From Bryum argenteum (lineage: Eukaryota; Streptophyta; Bryopsida; Bryales; Bryaceae), in assembly GCA_037043015.1 (NCBI GenBank), contig CM073321.1, forward strand, positions 18,101,001 through 18,165,000: a stretch of 64,000 nucleotides of DNA, given 5' to 3'. Shown here in pieces: positions 11,441 to 23,383 of this stretch. The notes under the pieces are model-generated. The model was not told where the DNA came from, searched no databases, and saw nothing but the letters and a program-made list of their open reading frames with translations. Both the position numbers and the translations under genes were made by a program. Position 1 is the stretch's first letter. Each line of letters opens with the position of its first letter.

Positions 11441-11522
11441 AATAATTAAATAATGGAGACAAGATTTACAATTTGGGAATGAAAGTAAGGAGGAAATAAA
11501 TGTCAATTGTAAGTAATAGTAC

Positions 11523-12315
11523 CTTGTTGATGTGTTCGAGGATGTCCAGGAGTTGTGAATCCCAATTTCCAGTGGCGAACGATTGATAAACTAAATCACC
11601 GATGTTCCCCTTCTCGATATACATAGGCAACGTGACTGATATTCTTGACGACGAGCTGCAACCGATGTGTTTGGTTTCGGAACATGAAGTTTGGCAAATT
11701 TGGGATGATTGACGCAACAAGGAGATTGTGGAAAGTTGAGGTCCAAGGTGAAAGGTTGAGGGGGGGATCCTCCATTTGGAAGTCCACCTGCCGAGATTTG
11801 CGTCAATCGTGCACCGCGTCTAACTGCATTGGCTGTCGCTCCTTGTAAAGCGTGAGTCTGATCAGGTTCTTGAGGACTTGCAATGTCTTGTGGGATAGGA
11901 GAAATTTCTTCTCATACTTCTTCCGGATCTAGTACAGGATCTGCGGCTGCGTTGCATCGCATCTTGTTTGCTCGAGGTTTGGGCTGTGCACGAGATGAAG
12001 TAGGTAGAAAGTTTAGGACATGTGCAAGGGGTAAAATCGAGAAGTCGTCGTCGTCATTGTCGTCAATCTCCATAGGTGCATTGCTAGCTGCGTTTGAACT
12101 GACATTTTGAAGGAGATTTTTCTCTTCCTTGTGCACGAAGTTATCATTGCACTCTAGAAACCAACCACCACTCAGCAATTGTGGTGTAGTAAACCGCCTC
12201 TGTTGGTCGTCGGAGAAGATGGTGGAGGGATTGTTGGTGACAAAATGTCTTTGAACTCTACTGGAATCGACCATGAATCTAATACTCCTTTGGCAACAAG
12301 TTCTGCTTCAAGTAC
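11523..12315 (-). pseudogene. Acidic/proline-rich middle exon of gene B
   Basis: The exon opens after ...TGTAG at 12315 (VLEAELVAKGVLDSW) and ends at an AAG|GTACTA donor at 11523. It carries an acidic run (MEIDDNDDDDFSILP), then proline/glycine-rich linker sequence (GGLPNGGSPPQPFTLDLNFPQ). At least two changes of frame are needed to read through. No domain is recognised. Confidence 0.35.
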
Positions 12316-13590
12316 CTACACTCAAGCAAACATATTAGAACAATAAAATTAAATATGTGATACAAGCTTTGCTAAAAGTGAAAAGAAAATTGAATGCATA
12401 TCGGAATAACAGTCGTTTTATAATAACTTTGCCAACACCAATCTTATGAATATCGGACCCTTTAATGAACCTTGGGCTTGCATTAGGAGCAAGGTACTTT
12501 CCAAATGCCTTCTCTCATAAGAGCAACCTTCACTTCTCAACATACGCGGAAAGCTTTAGAACAACATCAGACCACTGAATGTTGAGATTGCCATTTTCCA
12601 CAATTTTTTGCAATTCACTTTGAAGTGATTGTTCTAGCTGAGAAAAGAGAAAACCCGTTAGAAATAAAAATATTGTAACGACAATAATAATGTAAACACG
12701 TTGGTAAATTGCAAGTTACCTGAGCCCAAAGAGACGCGTGATGGAGAAATGCAACCAAAGTTTTATCTTTCATTGGGCGGTCTTTAGGAAAGTGTACAGA
12801 TCGACGAACTTTGTTTGTTGCGTTCCACCATTGCAGCCACTTTCCCTTGAAATCAAAGTGAACATTGGTAGAGTCCACCATGTGTAAGCGATCGATTGTC
12901 ATATCTGGTTTAAGATTTTGGCTGTAATGAAAATAAATGTGCACACAAGAGAGATTGACAATGTTGAGTTGAGTAGTGGAACGTAATAACAATTAAACTC
13001 AAATCGAAACTAAAAAGAGAGCCATGTATACCTCTTTCGCAAATACTTTCCCGAGTTTATTATTAGCCACTGCGATCATCTTGTCGAAACTCTTCCCACA
13101 AATTGATTTGAGTTCTGCTTTGGTGGCGCTATCCATGGCACTCCATACTCCTAATCTTGTTTGTTTATCTTTTGGAGCAATGGCCTAGTAAGTGGTTTCA
13201 GCATCGTCTGATGCTTTTGCTAACCTCCTCTGTGCAGCAAACAAACAAAAGTGAGAATATGTATAGAAATTAATTTAAGGTAGAAAATTCATGCACATAA
13301 ACAGTGAACTCACCGCATATAAGAATTTTACAAAGACGACAATTGTGACAGGATACCAAGTGTCCTTTTTAGTTTTGGCGCTATTGCAGATCCTGTAATC
13401 CTCCGCAAAAACAAGATCCTTAAAATCTTCAAGTTTCAATTTTCCAAACTTCCTCATGCGTTGCAGTTTTGCACAGATACTATCTTCGACATCGTCATCT
13501 TTGGTAGACCTACAAAGGATGATCGAAGATGAGCATACTGTAAATGAAAAGACTATAAAATAAAATGACTTGAAGAAATGTATTATTTAC

Positions 13591-14229
13591 TTAGCAGTTT
13601 ATGTCGTCCATAGCATCAAGGAGCAGATAGCTCTCTCCACGAGCATCAAAGAGCAGATAGCTCTCTCGACGAGCATCAAGTACGATGCATGTACCCGAAA
13701 CGTACCAGGATGGATCCTCCTTGTGGTACCTCTCTATATGTCGCATCCATGCCGTAAAATGGTGGTTACCTTCGTAGACATGGAAGTACTTATCACTGAG
13801 GTGGTGGAAATCAAGATCGCACCTCAGCGACTTATCAAATTGCTTATGCAACCTGTTTATGATGGCAACCAAATCACTCTTGTGAATCATCCGCATCTCG
13901 TTTCCACTTCATTCGGGATCCTTGTTTTGAGATGTGCAGGTATGTGCATGTTGCCGACGATCACGCTTCTGGGCGATGTAGGTTCTTCATCACCGGAAAG
14001 GGATTCATGTCCTTCTTGAGCTTGAGTTGATTGTGGAGGATGTATAGCATCCGGAGGACTTTTGTGCTGAAGTGCATCGCACATGCCTCCCACATTTTGC
14101 TGTAGTGAGATACATCTCTCATCAACATGGTTGAGTTCATCTTGAGCCGGAGCTGGAATCGGAAAGTCGATAACAGGACGTTGGGTGTCTTGTTCTTCGT
14201 GAAGGGAAGGGTCTTGGGAGATTCTCATC
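13591..14229 (-). pseudogene. ParB-like exon of gene B
   Basis: The exon starts after the acceptor TTGTCAG with MRISQDPSLHEEQDT. After a frame change near 13890 it reads MRMIHKSDLVAIINRLHKQF...DKYFHVYEGNHHFTAWMRHIERYHKEDPSWYVSGTCIVLDARRE...LLLDAMDDIN. The stretch VYEGNHHFTAW corresponds to the D/E-G-x-H-R-x-x-A motif of ParB/Srx-fold proteins, with His where Arg is usual. RRESYLL(F/L)DA(R/M) is partly duplicated (FDARGESYLLLDAM). The first 155 bp are present in near-identical form at 706-957. Biochemical role unknown. Confidence 0.5.
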
Positions 14230-14371
14230 TGACAATTCAAAATACCGAATTCAACATTGCACCAAAGGAATAAGAATATATCAGAAGAAAAATGAGATAC
14301 GAGTAGACTTAAAAAGTCGTTTTTAAAAAAAAATAATGTAAATGTATCATGTAATCTTAGCATCTATCTAC

Positions 14372-14685
14372 TTTGTTTTAGATTTGGCTGCAAGTCGCGG
14401 AGAACGTCGAGGTGCAATTCCGGCTAATGCCTTTGCTCTGAGACGACGGGCTTTCGCTTTCACGTAATACTCTGGCATGTAATTCGCTTGTGCAATCGGA
14501 TCAACGTCATCACTTGAAGTGTGACGGACATGAGATGCAACAGAGGCAATTACTGAGACAACGGACAATGCTATTACTAAATAACGAGACTCCACGACAA
14601 CCATGACTCGAGCTCTCATAGCGGATAAGTCACTATCAACATCCAACACCTCATCTTGGTCGACTTCAACTTCCTTAAATGGGTC
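14372..14685 (-). pseudogene. Gene B exon with basic tail
   Basis: Bounded by the acceptor TATTGCAG and a donor in AAA|GTAGATAG. It encodes an acidic start (DPFKEVEVDQDEVLDVDSDLS), then a basic C-terminal part ending RRSPRLAAKSKTK that could be a nuclear-localisation or DNA-binding tail. No family is recognised. Confidence 0.4.
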
Positions 14686-15249
14686 CTGCAATACCTCTCA
14701 TAACGATCAGTAAGCGAAATATCAACAAGTTTTGAAAAGCAAGTAACAAATCTACAACATTATAACTAAATCAAGTTAATCTTAGTCCTCAAAAAAGGCT
14801 AATTAGTATCAATTTAAACAATCCTGTAATGTATTTGCTTATCACGTGGACCCATTTTGAGGAAAAAACTCAGAATTCAAAGAAATGTATTAATGTAAAA
14901 GTTGAAATAACTTCAACACATTACTCGAAACATCAAAGAAGCGAATCAAAATATAAACGAACACCATAAATCCACATTTAGCACGACCATCAATACCATC
15001 AATCCACATTCAGATCTGGAGCCATCAATCACAGACTACAAAAATCAAACATAATCATCCGATTCTCAGCTCGACCCCAATATATCACTCCCAATCAAAT
15101 CCAACAGAACCTGCAGGCCAACCTCATTACAACACCATAGCCAGAGTGTAAACAATTCGGTTTGAAAGAAAAAAGGAAAGCTCGCAATTTATCAATCCAG
15201 GTCGACCTCGAGCATCTTGGAGGGCACTCCCATGACAAATTCTTAAATC

Positions 15250-15740
15250 CAGTTCGGAAGAAGTAGTTTACACATGGGTCGACACAAGTCTGACCTGCCT
15301 TTCAAAAATCCAGAAATCACACTTCATGCTAAGCTTGCAATATCAGAATTTGGAACACAAACGGCAATCAAACTAAGCAACTTTAGTCGGAATTCGCCTC
15401 CCCAACACATCAACGTCATTCCAGTTGCACTCGGGACCTTCATTTGGCATTATGAAGCCATCCAACACCAGGACTAGATCAATTACGAAGATGGCACCAG
15501 GACCCATCTCCCGGCATCATTGAGAACATCACCATTGAAAACATGGAAGCGAAGGCCACTTTGGGAGAAGTAGTTTACACCTGCGTCGACGCAGGTCTGA
15601 CCTGCCTTTCAAAAATCCAAAAATCACACTTCATGCTAAGCTTGCAATATCAGAATTTTGCATAGAAACGGCAATCAATCCAAGCAATTTCAGTCGGCAT
15701 TTGCCTCTCCAACAGATCAGCGTGATCTAGCAAATTCTCA
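15250..15740. repeat. 311-bp tandem duplication with an 18-bp palindrome
   Basis: About 165 bp at 15256-15420 recur at 15567-15731 (for example AGAAGTAGTTTACAC, CTGACCTGCCTTTC, CTTCATGCTAAGCTTGC). The right copy has the perfect palindrome ACCTGCGTCGACGCAGGT near 15574; the left copy has decayed it to CATGGGTCGACACAAGT. It lies between two minus-strand exons of gene B, so it is probably intronic. Confidence 0.8.
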
Positions 15741-16427
15741 CATTGCCTTACAAGACCATCGAGTACAAGCTAGAAGATGTGCAATCTGGTGCAGTTGGAC
15801 TATCCGACCTTGTGCATGTCAGTCCCTTATTGGACACAAAACAGGAAAACCCTCAATCGGCATCAGTCGGATCGAACAACCTAGGAAAAACTACCACTTG
15901 CAGAACCTTAATACGCATCACCTAGAACCCAAAAGTGAGCATCTGAGCTTTAAAGCATCATTGGAATCAAACAAGACCATCCCGAAATATTAATCAAGGA
16001 ACAACATGATGAGTCCCCATTCTAGAATGGGTACACAAATCAGCACCAAACACGATTCTAAAGATTTCAACATACTAATAAGTTATTTGGAAGTTATTTA
16101 CTACACAAACCTTGAAGCCGGAAGAGTAAAACTGCTCCAATTCTTCTCGCGTTTTCAGTACTTCTCTTGGAGCATAATGATGCGCTCTGTAGAACTCTAA
16201 AAAGAAGCTTGACTCTATGGATTGTAAACCCACATTTTGCACATCCCTTCCGACATTCTCTCTTTTGCACGGCGTTGTGACCTCTTCGTCGCCAAAGTTC
16301 GCCATGCGATCTTCTTCTACTAAAATCGCAGCTCCTTCCTACACATGAACTCCTACTCTGAAGGGAGACAAGCAATAGACACCTGCACATGGTGAAATAA
16401 ACACCATCGAGAGGTACCTTTGGTAGT

Positions 16428-16515
16428 ACCGGCGCTGCCTGTTGAGGTCCCGCTTCTACCTGAGAGGACCGGCCTCTATCGTAGAGGTCCGGCCTCTATA
16501 GGAGAAGTCCGCGCG
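16428..16515. repeat. Palindrome family D (GGCCTCTA...TAGAGGTCC)
   Basis: Four dyad copies of the type ACCGGCCTCTATCGTAGAGGTCCG occur in tandem at about 20-24 bp spacing. The sequence is unrelated to the other palindrome families. Confidence 0.65.
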
Positions 16516-16935
16516 ATATACAGTGTCCTTATCCAGACCTCACCTTCCAATGTAGTTGGTACCGCAAGATTTAATATAGGATCGTCATTCACCCCGTCAT
16601 AGTTAAATATGTTACTTTTGATTAGAGGTTATTCTAGTACTTATTTTTAATTGTGCACTCCATAATAACTTTACGCACATACCGAATTGTAGTTACAAAC
16701 ATGAATTTCAATTAGTCACACATTCCACAAACAATACTGATAAGTTTTTTATGTATTACATCAAATGGAATGTACACTTAGTAATTTATCCTATTTTTCT
16801 TACTGCACGTACTATTTATGTAATTCTGCATTTGCATGGGGTGAAAACATAATGGCTACTCTAAACTACAAAGGTGAATGCTAAGATATGCCCACTCTCA
16901 TTCATGACACTCAAATAAAATGACATATCATTTAC

Positions 16936-17519
16936 CTCCCGTAGTAAAATTCGATCAGTGGTGACTTCATCTTCTTCCACGTCAATCAACTTTGTCGATG
17001 GATCTATCTGCTCTTTGTCTTCAGAACAGTCGTTAACATGCGTCGTCTCATTGCCAACACATAAATCTTCAACGTCGTCGTCTTCTAGGTCTTTTTCGGC
17101 ATCACCCTATTTTTCAAACATAAGAATCAGTGAACTTAAACTGTAATAATTTATTAGCAAAAAATTGCATAACTAGCGTATCCGTCCGTTGAAATCCACG
17201 GCGATCCCATCACCTTTGATGTATTAACTCTGGGATTTGCTCGACGTTGAATTCAAACATTCAATTACCTCATTTGATTTATCGTTCTCGGCGATCTCCT
17301 TAACCGTGTCAAGATTGATCGAACACATTTTTAGATTACGCCTATACTGTGGCCCAACCTCTTCATCATCCTGGTCGATATCATCTGAGCCTCGCTCGTC
17401 TCCACTTGCTCATGATACTCCCACCTTTCACAATGCACTTTGCTTTTTTGCTTTCGTGTTACTAAATCGTGTCCCACCTCTCGTCTTCTTCCTCTAAGGC
17501 ATTACGTCATTAGACTTCT
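16936..17519 (-). pseudogene. Companion gene, left copy (paralogue of 60977-61714)
   Basis: Two minus-strand exons, about 17490-17269 and 17106-16936, with GT-AG borders. They encode RKKTRGGTRFSNTKAKKQSAL...SGDERGSDDIDQDDEEVGPQYRRNLKMCSINLDTVKE, then DAEKDLEDDDVEDLCVGNE...VEEDEVTTDRILLRE. This matches in order the plus-strand gene at 61 kb (KKKRRGGTKFTNSKAQRRSALW...DDDVLPPFRRTIKMRSLNLESVLE). Stops near 17485, 17430 and 17415 show decay. It lies directly upstream of gene B on the same strand, an order repeated at the right end of the window. Function unknown. Confidence 0.6.
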
Positions 17520-17559
17520 CAACAATGATGCTCACTACATCCATGTTGACAAGTCTCAG

Positions 17560-18200
17560 TTCAAGCAGACACAATTATAATCGTCTCAAACACAAAAACC
17601 TCAAAAACACAATGAACAATAAAAAAGGACGATACCATTCTTCTCCTCTTATTTAAACACTTTCTTCCGCCCAATCTAAGACAGCGACACCCATAAGCAT
17701 CCCTATCTCCATTGGCGTGATCTATAAATGTACCTATTGCTGATCTTTTCAGACCCATAGCTAACTGTTGTGAAAAAGGGACGGTAATGGGTGTACATTA
17801 GAACGTTCTTTACTGCCGACTGGTTGGAAATGGATGTTGTATGTCATGGTGTAAAGTGCATAGTGTTATAATGAATGTTTTAATCATAGTTCTTGCTTAT
17901 CCACAACTTGAAATTTTGAACCACGGTGGGACGTTTTTCAATTCTCTGTTTAACTTTAATAGGAACTACAGGACAACAAACACTTCAGTGGTGGTCATTT
18001 TTAGCTCCACTTCTAGACAAGCATATAAGTATGTTCATTTTGTACTTTGAAAAATTCTTATAAATTCAGGCTTGTCACAAATCCTCATCTCTCAAAGCAA
18101 ATAATTTTCACTCCCAATTTCTAATCTGTAGATATATTTTTCAAGCTTCCTTGGTGGTTGTAATCAACCATATTTGATGCACTATTTGACTAAATATGGT
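17560..18200. other. No gene recognised
   Basis: AT-rich sequence without clear frames or repeats, lying upstream of the left companion gene. Confidence 0.35.
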
Positions 18201-18229
18201 CAATCCAGAGTCCATATTTAACTAGCACC

Positions 18230-19175
18230 AAAAGTGGCATGAATGGATAGATCACCCGATGCAATGGTAGTGAGGAAGCCTGAGGCATTGAGGTCGTAAA
18301 TTTAGGAAGTAATTCAGTGAGGAATTGGTTTGGTTAACAAGAGAAAGAAAAAATTGATGGGATAGATCGAGATATCCACCGATCTATAATTGTGGTTGGA
18401 GGAGTAAATTACAGTAGTGGATAGTCTAAAAAGAAGACTAGAAAAATTAAAACTTGTATTGTGCACATAGCAAACTGGGAAAAATAAAGTTACGACATTA
18501 TCAAGACGAAAGAGTAAGGAACCAAATCCATAGCAGCGGTGGGTTCTGAGAACTATGAGTGAAACATCGAAAAGATACAGAACTACGAGTACCTATTTCG
18601 CGAAGCAAGAAACACCGATCCTTTGCACAAAATCAACTGGATAATAAAAGAAAAGAAAGGCAATCAGAGAAGGAAAACAAGAAATGACCATTAAACCTGA
18701 TACTTATGGGTCGATCCCCCGACACAAATAAGGAAATTGGCATCATTACGTAATATTCACAAAATGCGGGAACAAACCAAAAGCAGGGGGTCAAACACAG
18801 CTAGCCATAATACATCAACTGCATGAGTGGGGTAGAAAGAAAATGCCATCTTCTAGGTGAAAGATAACTAGTACGAAAGATAACCAGTATGAAAGAAAAA
18901 AGAATACAAAGTTGGAGTACATGACATCGGGCGATCGCCCCATGGCAAGTGTCATTTTAATCTTTAAGTATTGGAACTATCGAATCGCCTTGAGCAAGTC
19001 GCATCATCTGACAGGAAGCAACTGCGGTCACAAAAGCGGACGTAGTCTACAGTTGATATGGGGGGATCCACCGATGCAGTATAGTATAATAGAGTTAGGA
19101 AAACTAAAGAAATTCATACGAACGAAACAGACTGGTGGACATTTACATATGGGTGGATCCCCTTATGTATAAGTG
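18230..19175. repeat. Scattered family B palindromes
   Basis: At least five copies of the CATCGG(G/T)CGATCGCCCGATG family lie near 18235, 18700, 18925 (CATCGGGCGATCGCCCCATG), 19062 and 19150, separated by 100-450 bp of unrelated sequence. Where the frame is open they encode GDRPM. No gene is seen between them. Confidence 0.7.
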
Positions 19176-19395
19176 AGACTGCAGAGCATGAATTTATCGT
19201 CATTCATTGTACTAAAATACGGTATAAGTCACTTGAATACGTCACACGAATGGATAGAGCGGGACTAAGTATGCATATGAAAATTACAGAAACCAACATC
19301 CATGAAATAGTTTGGGCATTGGACAAATAACAAAGTTTGATGGCTACTTTTAAGCTATCTATACAAACGGAAATGAAATTCATTACACTGATCGC

Positions 19396-20700
19396 TAGAC
19401 CACTTCATGGAGCGACATGAGCTCTTCAGGGCTCATTTCAGCTAATGGCTTGTGAACGTAGACACTTCGATAGAAGGCAGCTTGAGGACCACACTGCAAC
19501 TTCTTGAAGTCAGACCATATCGTCCGCACCTGGAAGACGACTTGTTGAGCTGGAGAAACCCAATACGGAACCTGCGATATTGCTGCATAATAAACGGCTA
19601 ATTTCAGAGCAAAATACTCCATACGGGTGTGAAGGTACGTCCTGAAAAGTGAGCATAACACATAATTCGTTATAATGGGAATATATACTGATTTTGGTAA
19701 TAAGAGAGATTTTCATTTAGATCGATTCTGACCTGATTAGTTACCAAATCACCAGGTTTTTACTGATAATAATGAATTTTCTCAATATAAAAGACAATCA
19801 TAGAAAAGAATTCATAATGCAAGCTAAGAAATATGCTCCCCCAAGAGAATATTTTATTCATATGAAAGCACAAATACAATTTATTGGTGTAATTGTAGAC
19901 CTCCAACAGGTAGGCACTATATTATCTACCAATTACGACGTGGCGGAGAGGAGGTATCACCAGAAGTATCATTCTTAGTAAATAGAGGGTCCTCACTACG
20001 TGTGTAGTTAGAGAAGGCAGGTTCGTCCATCTCCATAAGCCCACCACTTCTACGACGCTTCGGTGCAAGTCTCCGTAATAGACGGTGAGTCTCAGTCGAA
20101 AATCGTGTTGGATGAACGCGAGTGTTTGCCCCAAGAGATAAGGAGCAATGAGCCAGAGTATTTGGCAAGGAACTATTTAGCTCGAATCGAGCGAAATAGG
20201 CACGGGCGTCGACGACGGGGTTGCGTAATACAGCTTCACCTTGGGGAGCCGCTGCAACCGAGGTCATCACACCGATTCGATCATTGCCGGTTGCAATAAT
20301 TGGTTGAATCTCAATAGGGGGACTGTCTACTACACCATCATCGTCATTATCCATGTCCTCCTTCGTGTAGTCTACAGCCGACGCATCGTCCGGAGCAAAG
20401 TAGATTAGCCGTCCCCGCATTCGTTCTGAGAAAGTTCTGGAGTCGTCACTTGTAATGGAAGCCTCTAAACCGTCGAAGGACCAATTACAAGATTTGCTTG
20501 CAAAGCATATGATGGATGTGGAGAGAGCTGACGTCCAACAGCAGCAACCTGGTTCATAAACACAGCCATATTAGCAAGTGAGTCCAGGACACTAAGTGCA
20601 ATGAAAAAGGTACACAATATAACAACGCATTTAATCATGTATGTCGAGGGTGGATTCACCAATCGATCTACAATATATCTCCATCTAAGCAACCGGTAAA
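19396..20700 (-). pseudogene. Unrecognised multi-exon gene C, decayed
   Basis: Minus-strand frames include about 20540-20465 (VAAVGRQLSPHPSYALQANLVIG), 20420-19926 (acidic YTKEDMDNDDDGVVDSPP, later KRRRSGGLMEMDEPAFSNYTR) and a last exon about 19638-19396 after an acceptor TTTTCAG (TYLHTRMEYFALKLAVYYAAISQVPYWVSP...MSPEELMSLHEVV). A family A palindrome at 20176-20196 lies in frame and adds ARFELN. These pieces may be the 3' part of the FCP1-like gene upstream or a separate gene. I recognise no domain. Confidence 0.3.
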
Positions 20701-20749
20701 CATAAGCTCTCTAGGGTAAAAACCAGAATAATACCACTATTAAAAGAAT

Positions 20750-21821
20750 TTAAGGCAAATTCTTCCCACTGATTCGGTCCTGATTCCACAAATATGGAAG
20801 ATTACGGCTCAAGAGCATATACAACTCTGAGTCCTTCGACAGTTCATTATGCGTGGGTCTACGATGGCGCATAGTCTCGGCAAAATTCTCAGGACCTTTC
20901 AAATGCACGGCAAGACAAATCTCGCCTATCTTTTTTAATAACTCGGACTTTGGCTCCTCCGACAGGAATAGTTCCACAGAACAGTGAAAAGTGTGTTCTT
21001 TGTGGGAACCGCAATGCAAGTCTCAGGCTCGGAATCGACAATGAGCAAGTTATCGTCATTGAAATTGGCACCCTTCCTAGGATACAACCGACGCCGAGGA
21101 TATTTTAAGAAGATGGGATTTGTCGTGCCGGGGTACTTGGCGAATGCGTAATTCTTCAACAACAGATTATCGCATTGGTTGGAAGTCAAGACAAGTCCAA
21201 GGGCAGCGTCTGACTTTGAGAACAAAAAAGAGCAGAATCTATGGACAACCTTAGGATCTAGGGTACTCTAGACGTGGATGTGGCAAAACAAATCTAATAT
21301 GCGAAGGAACCCGGTCAACCCGGGACGACAGTAGACGACCCTGCCGGCAACTAAGGTTGGGACGGTGGAGGAAAACACCGGAGGACTACTGGGATCCGGA
21401 AAAGATAGGCACTCTGCAGGCGTTGGGGTAGACACAGAGGCCATCGAACATATAACCCCGTCCAACTCCAACATCACATTCAACCACTTGGGCTTGGATC
21501 GTAAAAGACTGCGGGAGATATGCGTAATGGGTAGCTCGGGCGAGATACGCTGTTTGGGATGTTTGGACGGTCCTACCTGCAGCGAGGGAACACGTAACAA
21601 TGGCAAATGGTATTAAAACAAGAGGGTGTGTACCTTGCAAAATGCTGAAGTATGCAAAGAACTGCCAACACTGATTGGGTACTGAACCGCCACACCCAGA
21701 GGTAACATGAGGTGGTTGGCGGGGGATTTGGAAGCAATCGGACGGAACAAGGTATTCAGAAGGGGGGCCTGATAGAAAAGGACGAAGTTTAGGGCCTTGT
21801 GATGAGAAGGACGCAGACTCA
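20750..21821 (-). pseudogene. Probable FCP1/NLI-interacting-factor-like HAD phosphatase homologue, decayed
   Basis: Exon 21821-21634, donor GTACAC, acceptor CTGCAG, second exon from 21576. It reads SKPKWLNVMLELDGVICS, then VVYCRPGLTGFLRILDLFCHIHV, stop, STLDPKVVHRF, SNQCDN, and FNDDNLLIVDSEPE. The order LDGV, RPG-x-x-x-FL, HVWS-like, QC, N-x-L-L-I-x-D-S matches the FCP1-homology (HAD) fold of CTD phosphatases. The nucleophile position of DxDG reads ELDG, so catalysis is doubtful. A TAG (21268-21270) sits where the family has Trp, and a frame change is needed near 20990. The reading frame of the first exon is unresolved. It lies between gene A and gene C on the same strand. Confidence 0.5.
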
Positions 21822-21860
21822 CTGAAGATAAAAAGTGATGTGAAATAAAAGAGTCTCAAT

Positions 21861-21866
21861 TTTATT
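21861..21866 (-). terminator. AATAAA polyadenylation signal, probably of gene A
   Basis: On the minus strand CAATAAAATTGAG lies about 250 bp after the last clear exon of gene A and just before the acceptor of the FCP1-like gene. The assignment is by position only. Confidence 0.35.
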
Positions 21867-23362
21867 GAATGATGTTCCAATAAGTACAACGATTATAATT
21901 GTACTATGTACAAAAAGCGAAACAACATCCAATAATTCGGAGACTACTCGTCGACCTACTCGCCGCCATCGGTGCCGGACTCGTGTCAAACAAGCAGCGC
22001 CGACTTTAAGATTACTCAATGCGAAAACTTGAAGACATGAGGGAATAGCAGAGCAACTGCCATCACCATCAACGTTCACAAAGACAAAGAGAAGGAAAGG
22101 ATAGTAACTAACCTCTGGATTTACCGGTGAAGTTATAGCCGTCTCAGTAGCAGCCACAGAAGAGTCATCGGTAGGAGGAACTTCGGTAGCAGCCACGGGA
22201 GAGTCATGGGTAGGAGCATCTTCTGCATGCGCCCCCAATGCGACAGCAGAGGTGTGATGGATCGGCGTCGGCGCTGCCTCAATCGGGACTTCATCCTCTT
22301 TCTCCGGCTTCTCCAAAATCTCGAGGGGTATGGGGCGGGGTGCGATCTCCGGTTCAGCAACAGTAGGAGGTTGTGGAGGCGCGACGATGGGAGGTTGTGG
22401 AGGCGCGACGATGGGAGGTTGTGGAGGCGCGACGATGGCTGGTGGACTCGCGTCACAGATGCTGAGGCGAGGTTGATCGGGGTTGATGGAGGCAATGGGT
22501 TTAGGATAACTAGGCAGTTGGGATAAGATATTTCCGAATGATTGAAACATCTGCTCCATCTTGCCTAGTGCCATGCGGTTTTCGGACTGAGAGCTCAGGA
22601 ATGTGGACTCCAATCTGTCCACTCGAGCATTCGCGGCTGCGATATCTGCTAACCTTTGCTTCTCTCTCTCCGCTTCTCTCTCCGCTTCTTCCTTTGCCTT
22701 GCGAGCCTACAGAGCCTCCTTCTCTTGCCGCTTCTGTGCTCGCTTCTGATCCTTCGTGAGCATGGGGGCGACAACTTCCACTTTCACTGGTGGTTGTGAA
22801 GGCTCTCCTTCTTCCCTGAGCAGAGGCACGACATGGAGAAGAGGATCATCCTCAGCCCTCAAAGGCTTTGGAGAACTAGGCTCCTCCGAGAAGTCGTAAA
22901 ACCGGATTTCCAGAGTATCCTCCGGCTCGTCCTCGGGCTTCCAAACACCTTTCACGAACCATTTGTCGTACTTCCCCTTCTCAATCTGCCTCCTGGGTGC
23001 GCTCTGCGGGCCTTGGGGAGGAGGCGCCAAAGTAGTCTCCTCCTGGGATGGATCAGGAGCCACCTTGTCGTCTAAGGTCATGGCCGCGAGATGAGCATCA
23101 TCAGCTTGGTCATCGTCGTCCCCGTCGCCATGGCTCGCACCCACAACATCGTCATTGTGTGACGAGTCAGAGCTGTCGGATGATGATGCATCCCGTGGCA
23201 CACGCTCTTGCCCGAGTTCTACATCGTCTTTGCCAAAGAGATCCCGGTAGATACGATCGTTCGAGTTCTTTGAACGAACCTCCCTCCAAAACCCCGGGGG
23301 TGGAACACTGTGCTGAACCGGAGTCCTAGCGGCCCCAAATCGACGACCCTGGAGACTGCTGG

Positions 23363-23383
23363 TTTAGCTCGACTCGAGCTAAA
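23363..23383. repeat. Family A palindrome inside an exon of gene A
   Basis: A 21-bp perfect dyad (TTTAGCTCGA, one C/G centre base, TCGAGCTAAA) lies in the last coding block. In the upstream frame it reads LARVELN and a stop follows within 45 bp. Taking out 22 nt (the palindrome plus one base) joins the upstream frame to the long downstream frame QGRRFGAARTPVQHSVPPPGFW. This fits insertion into a once continuous exon. Confidence 0.8.

Larger units (their letters stand above)
8060..16305 (-). pseudogene. Gene B: ParB-like gene with a possible DNA-methyltransferase region, interrupted by a CACTA element
   Basis: A chain of minus-strand exons with GT-AG borders: 16305-16111 (ATG, MANFGDEEV...), 14685-14372, 14229-about 13600, 13509-13314, 13229-13032, 12921-12720, 12637-12430, 12315-11523, about 11440-11150, about 10950-10600, then beyond the CACTA insert about 8390-8060. 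Its landmarks are a basic tail RRSPRLAAKSKTK, a ParB-like GNHH motif and a methyltransferase-like region. Defects seen: in-frame TAG at 13185-13187, two TGA near 12540, frame changes near 13890, 11700 and 10830, and the transposon in an exon. Exon joining across 16-14.7 kb is uncertain and the set may be two genes. The family is unknown to me as a whole; ParB plus methyltransferase fusions are known in bacteria and phages. Confidence 0.5.
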
